Source: Telmatherina bonti
Lineage: Eukaryota > Chordata > Actinopteri > Atheriniformes > Telmatherinidae
DNA: 64,000 nucleotides
Direction: 5' to 3'
Assembly (NCBI GenBank): GCA_933228915.1
Contig: OW121823.1
Location: forward strand, 29,120,587 to 29,184,586
This document shows, piece after piece, positions 9,267 to 19,342 of the stretch. The notes beneath the pieces were generated by a model. That model worked only from the letters and a program-made list of their open reading frames with translations, did no database searches and had not been told where the DNA came from. The position numbers and the translations under genes were made by a program. How positions within the stretch are numbered: the stretch's first letter is position 1; each line of letters begins with the position of its first letter.

Positions 9267-12146
9267 TTAGGCAGCGGTCTCATCTAACTTTAGCTCAGTA
9301 AGGGATTCTGAAGCAGTTTCCTCTTCTTCCTCTTCTTCCTCCTCCTCCTCCTCATCATCTTCTTCCTCCTCTTCATCATCCTCTTCATAGTCATCTTCCT
9401 CATAGTCATCATCCTCACCGTAGTTGTCCTGTCGACCGCCTCCTCCGGATGCAAGACTTTTCCAATAGGCATCATACCCTGACGCTCCGTCGTCGTAGTC
9501 GTCATCGTCGCCGCCGGTCTGCCGCCCAAACTTCAGGGTGCGAGCTGCCGAGGACACACAGGTTAGCGCTGCATTAACTGGGAGACGTTCTGACTTTGGG
9601 CCTCATAAAGTTTAAACCCTAACAGAATAAACCAATAAAGATTCTTCATTTCCACTAATAACCAGTTAATCCATTTGGCTTATTTCATTCACCAATCAGT
9701 CTGTAGTGGTTCCTCTTTAAATCTCATTGCAATTTCACTGCTCTACTTTTCTTATTTCAATTTTTGAGGGCATCTCAGACCTTTCAGACATCTCTTCATT
9801 CCTTTACCATTTTACTGGTTCTCAAACATGCATCTTTCAGGTCATCAATAATAACCAAGGGTAAAGGATGAATACCAATGAAAACCACTGATATCGTTAA
9901 GGCAAAAAGACTTTTGATCTTTTTTGGAATAAGATGTCAATATATTCACAAAAAAAGACTATCAGGAGATATTTCCCTAAGAAAAATCAGCCTCTCTCTC
10001 TCTCTAACTTATCTGTGTTCAAATTCAGTTTCATTTTCAGTAGGGAAGTCAAGCGCAACAGAAGTTCTTTGAAACGGCAGCTTTACAGGAAGAAAAACAG
10101 TGAGTTAATTTGAGACTCACTGGACATGCTGAGGTCTTTGGTTTCCTGCGTTTCATGGCCACATTTTGGACAAGGTGGAGCTTTGCCCTTCTCCTGTTTG
10201 AAGACCTTACTTTTGGCGTGGTCGTCACAGTAACAAGCCTGCAGTGACACAGCAAAATTAACATTTCAATCAAACCACAAATCACAGTCATGTGTCTCAG
10301 AATAAATAAATTTGATGTATGCTTTCAACAATTTAAAAAAATAAATAAATAAAATAACAGGCATGAAGCCAAATGGCTCAAAAGCAATGCAGCTTGTAAA
10401 CTTTGTATTTTAAGCATTAGGATGTCATAATATTTATGTGCAACACTTCTGCAAACATTTTTTTAAAATATGTTAATACATAAAATAGTGCACATTTAAC
10501 TCTATTAAATGCTGTATTAAATGTAAATATCATGGTTTTTATTTAAGATATAATTTGCAAAGTAAGCATCACTAAAATATTTGTGATTGATATTTTTTTT
10601 AAATTAATTTCATGCCATCTGCATTTTGAGAAAATTATGCATAAACAGAACTACGAGTGTGGACGCGCCATTGTGCAGAAAAACAGAAAGGCCGTTTGCC
10701 TGCGAAGCTGCATTCTGTGTGAATCTTTTTGTTTGTTTCTTTCTAAGTTGGTTGCCAAGGCAACATGGAAACATACAAACTTACTTTCTTTCTTTTCTAC
10801 ATTACGGTTTGCCCTTTTACAAGCAGATTAAAGATCTTTATTAAATGCTTCTCATTTTACAAAGCAAGCTTTTAATTTGCCATTTCTATTTGTTAATTTG
10901 TCAATCTCTTTGGGCAACATTACCATAGCAACAGTACATGAGGACTCAGCCTAAACTAACAGTTAAAAGTACTTCATAGGATTTACTGGCACAGCTGCAA
11001 TATCATCTAACTGTATTTGAGTCTGTGGAAAAGTCAGTAGAAACAACAACAATAACGTTGCACTGCCACCAATATGAAGTAACCCAGAAAAGGCAAGCCA
11101 AACATCAGCTATAGGCTTTTCCAAAGTCAGGTGGTAAAAGTTTACTGCAATTTGTGACTTTAGATCTACAGCCTGCAGAGCCTGAAGAAAATAAACACCA
11201 GTTATTTACTGATTTACTGGAATCAGTGGGTGGTCTACTTTCCATCTTTATCTGTTGTATTACGTAACTGCTCTCTATTCAGAAAATACTTGTTCAGTTA
11301 CTACTGTATTTTCCCACTGGAGTTTAATCCCCCCCCCCGCCCCCAAACATTATCTCATGGTGGCTGGGAAGTGCAAAACAAATTAAAATTTCAAAAAACA
11401 CGTCAAAATTAAAAAACAAAATTACATTTTGAATACCAATTCACAATATAAAAAACAAAGTTCGATTTCAAAACCAAGTTTAAATTTAAAAAAAAAAAAA
11501 TCCCATTTTTGGAAACAGATATACATTTAAAAAAAATAAAATTAAGAAAACAAATTCATATTTGAAGAAACATTTATATTTCAGGAAACACTTTTGCAAA
11601 CACTTTTAAAAGAGCAGAGACAATCTACAATTGGCAGAACACTTCTACAAATCTCGAAACAAATGAACAAAAATGCAGCTTTACATGGAGAGGGAGGGAC
11701 TTAAACACAGCAACTTACATAAGACAGTAAGAAGAAGAAGCAAAGCACAACGATCTGACATGAATCGTCAAAATGGAAAAGCAGGAATTGAACCCACAAA
11801 CAGCTGCACCATAGCCCTGTGCTTAAACCACTACACCATCAACTCCACTCCCAAAAGCTAACTACAAAATCATAACTACAAAATCATTGTCTGTACCATG
11901 AACTGATGTCACCACTGTTCCACTTCCGGTGTTCAAGTCCCGTCCCGTCCTTTGTTTCAGGACTTGTAAAAGTGTTCTGCCAATTGTAGATTGCCTCGGC
12001 TCTTTTAAAACTGTTTTCTGAAATATGAATTTGTTTCCTCAAACAGGAAATGTTTTCTTAATTTTTTTTTTTTTTCTAAAATGTATATTTGTTTTCTAAA
12101 CATGTAAAAATGTTTCTTGAAATATAAATTTGTTTTTAAAAATAGT

Positions 12147-12194
<48 letters not shown>

Positions 12195-15100
12195 ACATTT
12201 GTTTCCTAAAAAGGGAATTTTTTAATTTTTTTTTTTTATTGAAATTTGTTTTTTTTTACATTGTAAATTGGTTTTTAAAATATCATTTTGTTTTGAAATT
12301 TTGAAATGTGTTTTCTTTTTAATTTGTTTTGCACTTCCCAGCCACCATACTATCTTAAATCTGTACTATAAGAATATTTAGAGCAACTTGAATAAAATTA
12401 TCTTTATTTAAAAACTTTTTTTGTCCTCTGCAGTTTTTTGAACATTTCAACCAGTTGTGATAAATAAATCTGCAACGAGGTTTCATTTTACAATCTTGTC
12501 ATTATCCCATGTGTCATATTCACCCTGCAATGCTGTGCTGGGTTGGCAACAATTCACAGCTACAGCTCTTATTAAATACATGATACAGCAGTGCCAATTT
12601 ATGTTAGCTGAGATTCACATCCCGTTTATTAAGCCTAAATGAAAGTTGCATGTATGAAAATCCCAAAGAGTTAAAATAAAGCAGTCATTATGTTGGAAAC
12701 TTGATCTTACTTTTTAATTGTATGTATTTTAACACAAGGTAGGGGATGTATTATTAGCCTATTGACTCCTTGCCAGTACCTTCTTATTTGAGTCAGACTG
12801 CTTTTCTTTCATATTGTTTAGGGACGGGTTTTGTTTCAAATACTTATTTCCTGTGTGCCAGAAATATTTCCTGTAATTACGTAAAAATGGAACTAAAACA
12901 GAAATCAAATGTGAAAGAATGAATGTAATTTGGTTGAGTCTTATCAGACCGGGCATGTGGGTTGTTGTTGGCTGTAAGACAAATTTGTGATAGGAGCTGA
13001 TAAGATGGGTACGGTTTATTTTTATTGATCAAAATTCTTACTGTTACCCAAACAGAAGCTAAATACGTAATGAAATATTGTAATAATGGACTATTTCGCG
13101 AGGCAGGGCAGATTTTTTCTTACCTTACAGCGAAGACAGGAGTGCTGTCCCAGTCTATTACAGGAAACACCTAAAATACAACATGAGAAAGTAGGAAACT
13201 ATAAACACATTTGTCCTCTTCACTGCACAAATCTTAATAATCCTGTCCTCATATATTTGCACTATGACGCAGAAGTGAAAGGGAATGACTCACATTTGAA
13301 TGTTTCTGCCTGAAGAACTTGGCAGCTTGCCTGGTGCTCAAACTGATCATCTTCACAGAGGAAGTTTTGACAGAAGGAACACCGGAAAATGCGACCTCCT
13401 GTTCAGGAGTTAAAACAACTTGGGGTCATTTTTAGGGTCACACTGACATGAACGGGTGAGATTTAACACAACAGTTGGGGTGGGATGTCTCACCATGATC
13501 CCAGACTCCCCGCTCGCACTCAATGCAGTCTGCATCAGTCAAGGGACACGCACAGGCATGAGTACTCAAACATTTCCTACCATGGCATACCCAGGCTTCA
13601 CAGAAGTCACACACTGCCCCCTTGTGGTTCAAATAAGAAATTACACAGTCAAATCAGAAGAATTATTTTCCTTTTCTTTCAAAATATATAGAAAATGCAT
13701 TTCATGGGTCAGTGTTAATTTAACCTGTGAATGTATTTTTGCAGAAAGCTGAATAATAAAAGCAAAACTGAAAAGCTGATACAGACTGGTCATCAAGCAA
13801 CTAGACTGGAAACCATTCACTGTTTATTCTGATAGATTATCATACAGTATGTTACTTGTAAACATTGATGGTCAATAATAATTTAGTCTGTAATTGCATA
13901 ATAGCTTCAGTGGCAGAAAATATGACAACAGATAACATTTTCAAAAAATAACATGCATGTTAAACGAATACTTAAATAAATAACTCCATCAACAGTCTTT
14001 GTGTTGGGGGAACTACTTGCACTGTTTTGATACTTGCTTACAACATCAAATCTACCAAACCTGTGGGACCTGTTGAAGTATTACCACAATAACTAATGCA
14101 AGCAGTTTTTCTAGCTCAAGCTCACTTATGCTGTTTCCAATTAAAGAAATTAGCCTTATTTTAGATACCGCTGTTTAATTGTACATAAAAACAGACATGT
14201 CATCATAAAACCACAGTGTTCTTAAAAATGACAAATATTTACTGCTGCAAGCGTGCTTTTAAAAAAAATTAAAAAAATTAAAAAAAAAACTGCAAAAACA
14301 TCCTCATCGGGGTTATAAAACAGAACCCGATAAGAAAAGAAATCGTATTTGTACATTGCAAGTTAATGGTTCAAAATTGTTGCAGTGAACTCACCACCAT
14401 GGCCATTCCAGTGCTGTGGATACCTGGATGTTTAATAACACAGTCTGAAGTTTTCATGCACTTGGTTTTACCTAATATTTAAAAAAAGAAAAGGGAAAAG
14501 AAAGCACAGTTAAGGGATCAATAAAAACTCTGAAAAGATTAAAACAAATTTATTTTGTGAAAAGGTAAGGCAAAGGTTTTTGAGGTATTTAGAGGAACAT
14601 GCCACTGAATGCTGTATGCCTCCACTCAGCAGCACCACATTTACAGTTCATTTACTGCAATAACTGATGTTACAAACCGTGCAGCACATTATTTTCAATA
14701 TTTAAAAAAAATTAACTAAAAAATAACTACAATCATAATTAGATGGGTTTTTTTAAACATGTAGGTTCCAGTCTGTCCATATTTGATGTGTTATTAAATT
14801 ACAAGTTTAATTAATGACAAAGACCCTTCTTAAATGTTTGCCTACCAGTAAAAAAAAAAAAAGTGCTTTTTGTCATTTGTCACAAATTAAACTTGTAATT
14901 TAATAACGCATGAAATATGAACAGATTGGAACCTACATGTTCGAAAAACTTTCTAATTATGATTGTAGTTATTTTATTAGTTCATTTATTTTGAAAATAT
15001 TGAAAATCTTACATGCTCCACCTTTAAGGAAAATTTAACTGTTTTTAAAAAAAAAAAACATATCTCAGATGTATTGCAATCGAACACTGCAAATGAATCA

Positions 15101-18100
15101 TCCAGGAATTTATTTTCTGTTTTTGCTGAATCCTACTTCAGGGTCATGGGGGCTGGAGTTTAGCTCACATACCCAAACATTTGGGAAGAGTTTGGTGCAG
15201 GCCACATGGAGACGAAAGTCCTCATGGGGTGAGTCCTGGGATTTTGAGGCTAACTATATGTCCTTTCAACATCATTTCCTGTCATCTCTCCATCCGCACA
15301 CTTAAAAACAGGGTGAGACGTGTCAACCATAAAACAGCCTGTGATGCAGTGTTTTTACAATTTAACTTATGTTAGGGACAAAATTCAAGTTTTTCCAACT
15401 TTTGCTCAACTAAATTGAACTTTCCGTCTTTAAAAATACCTAACTAAAACCAAGACTGGTCATATGTTAAAGTTTTCAACACATGAAAACAAGCTATTTT
15501 CATACTTTAGTTATTCAACATTTTTCAAACTCATTTAAAAAAAAAAAAAGAGGCCAAACCTATTTTTCCCTTTAGTTTTCACCAAATTCTTAGGAACAAC
15601 GCAAAGTCATGTTTAAGAAGTGTTTTCTAAAATATCAACAGTTCCTAATAACATCCGTGTAAACAAAGACCTTAAAAGGCAACAACTGCATTCATGGTTA
15701 CTGCATGGTTACTACATTATGAAAGAGCGGGCAGAGAGAAGTCATTACCGTCTATAAGGCACATAATGGTATTGTGAGAATTTGCCAATGGAAAAAGGAA
15801 CACAGCACCACGTCTTTGTCATGCAAGCGGTGGTCTGGTGTGAGCTACAACTAGATCAGTGGTCCTTACCAGGACCGCTCTAAAGACCACAACGTTATAT
15901 GTGTCCATGCCACTGGGACACATTTAATCAGCGGTCTCTGCCAAAGATCATAGCAGGGACAACAGTGGAATGAATGGTCTATGCAACTAAGTGGCGCATA
16001 GATCAGTGGTCCCTGCCCTGGTCCTCAGAACCATGCATTACTTAATATTTGTAGTTATTACTTTTAATAGTTAACATTATTTATAGCAACTGTTAGGCAG
16101 CACTGACATGCACAATAAGTTTTTCATCTGGAACTAACTAAATGGCTTTTCACTTCTGCCTATGATTTATTATGATTTTATTTTGGTTTACTTGTAGCAG
16201 TTTGGTCACCTATTTATTTCATTTTTTTTCCTTTTCTAAATGTTAAAGCGATATTGGCAATGCCTCCTGTCTGCCACTTGGGGGCAACAAAAATGAACGC
16301 TTGTGGGCACAGACCACCACTGGTCTTTTCACATATCTTACTGGCAGGGACTTGTGATTTAGTCGTCCCTTAATAGCACACACCACTCATTACTCTATGG
16401 TCCCACTGGTGGTCTTTGGCAGGGATCACAGATTTAGATCCCTCCCTCCTGGTAGGCACGAACCTTTCTATAAACAAGTGGTGCAGTTTAGTTTATTCTA
16501 GTTGGTATACTCGGATTTTTGCCCTCCCACCCTTGTACAGCCTTGTCTTGGTGCAACATCTGTCCTGCAGCACCCTTGCCTAAGCAGCCACTGCCCTTAA
16601 AAGGTGCACAAAAACCACCAACCCATTTATAAATAACTTAAATTAAAAAAAGACTGGCTATGTGTTATCTAAATGCTAATGTATTGTAAACAACACAAGC
16701 TGTATAAACGTCATTACCTGCTGCACTAATCATTAAATAGCCAGTGACAGGAAAAGATACATGTTTAGAATAAAGAAAATAACTCATGAAAAAAACCACT
16801 TATCAGATAAATATGAATAAAGTTTCAACAACAAAGTGTAAAAAAAAAAGTGCAAAACACACTAATTTTAGAGAAGTTAGAATAGGCTCTAAAGTAACAG
16901 TCGACTTTTTAAGTATCTTTGTATCATCACCTCTGTATTATCAGAAAAAGTAGAATCTAAACAGACATGCACAAATTATATCACTGATCCACACCTCAGT
17001 TTTTAATAGCTATGAAAACTAGCTTTTTTTATTTGTTTGTTTTTTATGTTTTCAGATACTTTAATATCTAAGATTTCCATCCTTTTTTCTAGAGCATAAG
17101 TGTCAAACTCCAGTACTCAAAGGCCAGTATCTTGCTGGTTTTTGTTGTCTTTTGTAAAAGCTGCAAATAGTAAAACCAGTGATCATATGATGATGATGAT
17201 GATATACATTATTGATTGATTTCATGTTTTCTAGTAATGTCCATTTTATTGTTATGCTTCTTAAAACTTCACACTTGTTAGAATTTCATATGGTCCAATT
17301 TCATAATAAATTTATAAACATGAAATTCTTTACTGGTTATATGTTATCACATAGACAATACCATTGCTCTTTGTAGAGGTCCTTGGATTTAGCACTGGTC
17401 CTTGATAAGGACCACTGATGTAATTGTGGTTTAGACCACACCACTATTTTTACAACAATCCCTGCTGCTTTAATATCAACCCTACAGTCAAACATGGTGG
17501 CAGTGTCTCTCTAGTTCTGATTTTTGCAGTCAAGAATCAGAACTGAGAGAAAGATGCATGCAAAGATAAATATAAGGCTCAGGAAGAGAGCTAAATTCAA
17601 CAGAATTGAAAGAATTAACAGACCCAGTAAGCTTTGTCATATATATCTTATAATCCACATAAAAACATAGTAAAAATCCCAGCCTGGTACTCACCACACT
17701 GAGCACAGACAGGCAGCTTCTGCACAGAGTTACAGAAATAGCAGAATGCTCTGTTCTTCTGTTTTCTAGCAAAACAAGAAAAAAACGGTTTTTTGGGGGT
17801 TTTTTTTTTTTTAAAACCCGTAGCAGTAAGACTGGATATGTGTTGTCCACTGAGATACACACACTTACCTCTGACATTTGTCACACTCCTACAAAGACAA
17901 GACAAAGTAACACAATGAGAAACAGACGTGTGTGTATATATAAGTATGTTGTTATATCCAGCGGCTGGTGTAGTTTCTTACCATGTTGGAGTTACAGGGG
18001 TGTTTAGCCACGTCTACATGCTCTCTGTTGGCTCGAATCTGTTTCTCTCGCTCTTTACGACTTTCAGCCTTTTTCCGAGCACCAGTTTTCTTTTTGGGCA

Positions 18101-18101
18101 T
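9267..18101 (-). CDS. znf330: Zinc finger protein 330 (NOA36), 9 coding exons, 320 aa
   Basis: ZNF330/NOA36 is a conserved nucleolar, cysteine-rich protein also reported at centromeres and in mitochondria. Coding exons on the minus strand are 18101-17982, 17888-17869, 17765-17695, 14471-14395, 13620-13494, 13398-13294, 13170-13124, 10238-10121 and 9544-9267. All have GT-AG borders and compatible phases and total 963 nt, giving 320 aa, the human length. Residues 1-25 are basic (MPKKKTGARKKAE...), a likely nuclear/nucleolar signal. Residues 36-215 carry many CxxC pairs (CDKCQR, CYFCNS, CAQCG, CDFCEAWVCHGRKC, CVSCNR, CLRCK, CPKCGHE) forming zinc sites. Residues 229-240 are the conserved TRTLKFGRQTGG. 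Residues 272-304 are an almost pure Asp/Glu tract. Exon 2 is only 20 nt. RNF150 lies head to head 1.24 kb away. Two foldback elements sit in introns. Identity is very secure. Confidence 0.96.
11356..12350. mobile_element. ~1 kb foldback MITE with perfect 32-bp ends and tRNA-like centre
   Basis: The ends 11357-11388 and 12317-12348 are exact inverted copies for 32 bases (outer part ATGGTGGCTGGGAAGTGC). TATCT flanks both sides (11351-11355 and 12351-12355), a likely 5-bp target duplication. The arms are made of degenerate ~20-bp units of the type 'TTTGTTTTCTAAAATGTA' in opposite orientations. Near the inner ends 'acaattggcagaacactt' (11630-11647) reappears inverted at 11964-11990. The middle (about 11680-11930) carries a minus-strand tRNA-like segment with an A box at 11828-11838 and a B box at 11784-11794. 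A run of 36 A interrupts the right arm at 12157-12192. It lies in ZNF330 intron 7. Confidence 0.8.
11784..11838 (-). other. tRNA-like Pol III promoter boxes (A and B box)
   Basis: On the minus strand, TGGTGTAGTGG resembles the Pol III A box. GGTTCAATTCC, about 33 bases downstream, matches the B box consensus GGTTCRANNCC. This is the head of a tRNA-derived SINE-like sequence, not a functional tRNA gene: no complete cloverleaf was recognised. A related pair occurs in the SINE-like repeat at 41620-41940. Confidence 0.6.
13615..13627 (-). promoter_or_regulatory. CTCF-core-like motif overlapping a ZNF330 splice acceptor
   Basis: On the minus strand the sequence is CCACAAGGGGGCA, an exact match to the core CCACNAGGGGGCA. 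It spans the 3' splice site of ZNF330 exon 5, so the G run also encodes Gly-Ala. The match could be driven by coding and splicing constraint. Confidence 0.35.
14679..15022. mobile_element. Foldback element, ~145-bp imperfect inverted arms
   Basis: The left arm (about 14679-14822) and right arm (about 14875-15022) are inverted copies. Shared landmarks are 'taactacaatcataatta', 'aacatgtaggttcca' and 'ttattaaattacaagttt' in that order, reversed on the right. The loop is about 50-60 bases. The outermost bases are degenerate, so target duplication and superfamily are unclear. It is located in ZNF330 intron 3. Confidence 0.75.
15830..16450. repeat. Region with repeated 'AGTGGTCC-TGCC' and inverted motif copies
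   Basis: Short related motifs recur: 'gatcagtggtccttacc' (15853), 'gatcagtggtccctgcc' (16001), 'ccactggtggtctttggcag' (16404) and inverted forms such as 'ggcagggatcac' (16418). Further diverged copies lie at 17380-17470. This looks like an old, internally repetitive element in ZNF330 intron 3; I do not recognise the family. Confidence 0.4.
16274..16286 (+). promoter_or_regulatory. CTCF-core-like motif, forward
   Basis: CCACTTGGGGGCA differs by one base from the CTCF core CCACNAGGGGGCA. Binding is not shown by sequence alone. Confidence 0.35.
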
Positions 18102-18600
18102 TTTTCTGCTTTTCTACAGATGTCAATTCACCTGCAAATGTGACCAATAAACTACAGCTAGTTTGTGTGAGATCAATCAGAATATGTTAAAATATAATAT
18201 TAATACACAAACAAAAATACGTGATATTGATTTATAAAAGGAGGCTTGTTTTCCACTGAAACGCAGATGACAATGTAGGAAGATGAGGATCCACAGAAAA
18301 GGAGTAGAAAAGTAAAGTTTACGTTTCCGTTTGAAGCTAGCTTTGCAAGTAACAGACGGACGCCGCACAGCAATTAAATGCTGTTTTGTTTTGTAACACG
18401 AGCTAAATATTTTGTTTTGACTTGCTGTCTAACAACCCTACTTGTGCTCGTGGGTGTTAATCTAATGTGTCGTTTAATTTGAGATATTTTTATAATTTAA
18501 ACAGTCTTTACCCTGTGGCTCCTTCCCGGTCCGCCTGTAAAAGAGTTCGTAGAAACACAATCTAGAGATAATAGTTCCGCAAGGAGAAAACCGCTCTCAG
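18102..18600 (-). promoter_or_regulatory. ZNF330 5' UTR and promoter region
   Basis: On the minus strand an acceptor (TTTGCAG then GTGAATTG) lies about 33 bases before the start codon. A donor-like CACAGG/GTAAAG lies near 18509-18516, so an untranslated first exon around 18510-18600 spliced to the ATG exon is likely. The rest up to RNF150 is short, consistent with closely spaced divergent promoters. No TATA box was identified for this gene. Confidence 0.45.
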
Positions 18601-18631
18601 TTTATTAGACGTGTTCAACTTACTTCACTTA

Positions 18632-18661
18632 AACACACACATACATACATACACACACACA

Positions 18662-18713
<52 letters not shown>
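18632..18713. repeat. (CA)n microsatellite with CATA variants
   Basis: About 40 dinucleotide units with a few CATA interruptions lie between the divergent ZNF330 and RNF150 start regions. Alternating purine-pyrimidine tracts of this kind can adopt Z-DNA. Confidence 0.95.
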
Positions 18714-18715
<2 letters not shown>

Positions 18716-19020
18716 CTACTTTCTTCAAAGACATATAAGAAAATAACATTTTTAAAAGTTTGACTATTTAATAAATTAGTTTGGTTAATGGTTAATAAAA
18801 TAACCATTTTTTTCCCATAGATATTACATCGTAACTAAATAAAAACTGGTGACAAGTTGGGTTGTAACTTGAAAATAATAAAAATTTGCAAGATGAACTT
18901 CTTGCTGTTATGTATAAAACATGTGTAGCCTGAGTCCAATATAAGATTTAAAAATATATATGTCTATATATTTCCATTAAAACAAAATACAACCTACCTT
19001 TAGCCTTTCTCCTGTTCTGG

Positions 19021-19342
19021 TTGTACCACGTGGTCTCGGGCGTCAGCGGCACCTTGTTCACCCCCAGGTCACGTGCGGATGAGCAGCGAGCCAGTCTGGC
19101 GCAGGAGGGAACTCACCTGACGGGGAATAACAGCACTGTCCAGACTTCTGCCAATGCTGCGCACTGAACTATTTATTGCACAGATTCCTCCATCAGTTCA
19201 TCTACGACGGCTTGGGCTTGGTCATGAATATTATCTGCATTTAATGTCATTTTAATCTGCGCATCCCTATAAAAGAGGGCCGTGATGCCAGCTTAGGTGG
19301 ACACCCGGAGCTCCTCATCCATCCCAACCTAGCCGCCGCACT
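19021..19342 (+). promoter_or_regulatory. RNF150 promoter: TATA box, two CACGTG E-boxes
   Basis: TATAAAAG at 19268-19275 lies 68 bases before the RNF150 start codon. Transcription would then begin about 30 bases later, near 19300, giving a 5' UTR of roughly 40-45 bases. Two CACGTG E-boxes at 19027-19032 and 19070-19075 (the first in palindromic CCACGTGG) stand 43 bases apart in a GC-richer block. These fit bHLH-zip factors such as USF or TFE. Function is inferred from motif and position only. Confidence 0.55.

Noticed and set aside
9290..9529. Met/Arg/Lys-rich minus frame
   Set aside because: It is the alternate frame of the Asp/Glu tract of ZNF330 exon 9.
11784..11838. Possible genuine tRNA gene
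   Set aside because: A and B boxes are present, but no complete acceptor stem or cloverleaf was found; it is better explained as a SINE-like head.
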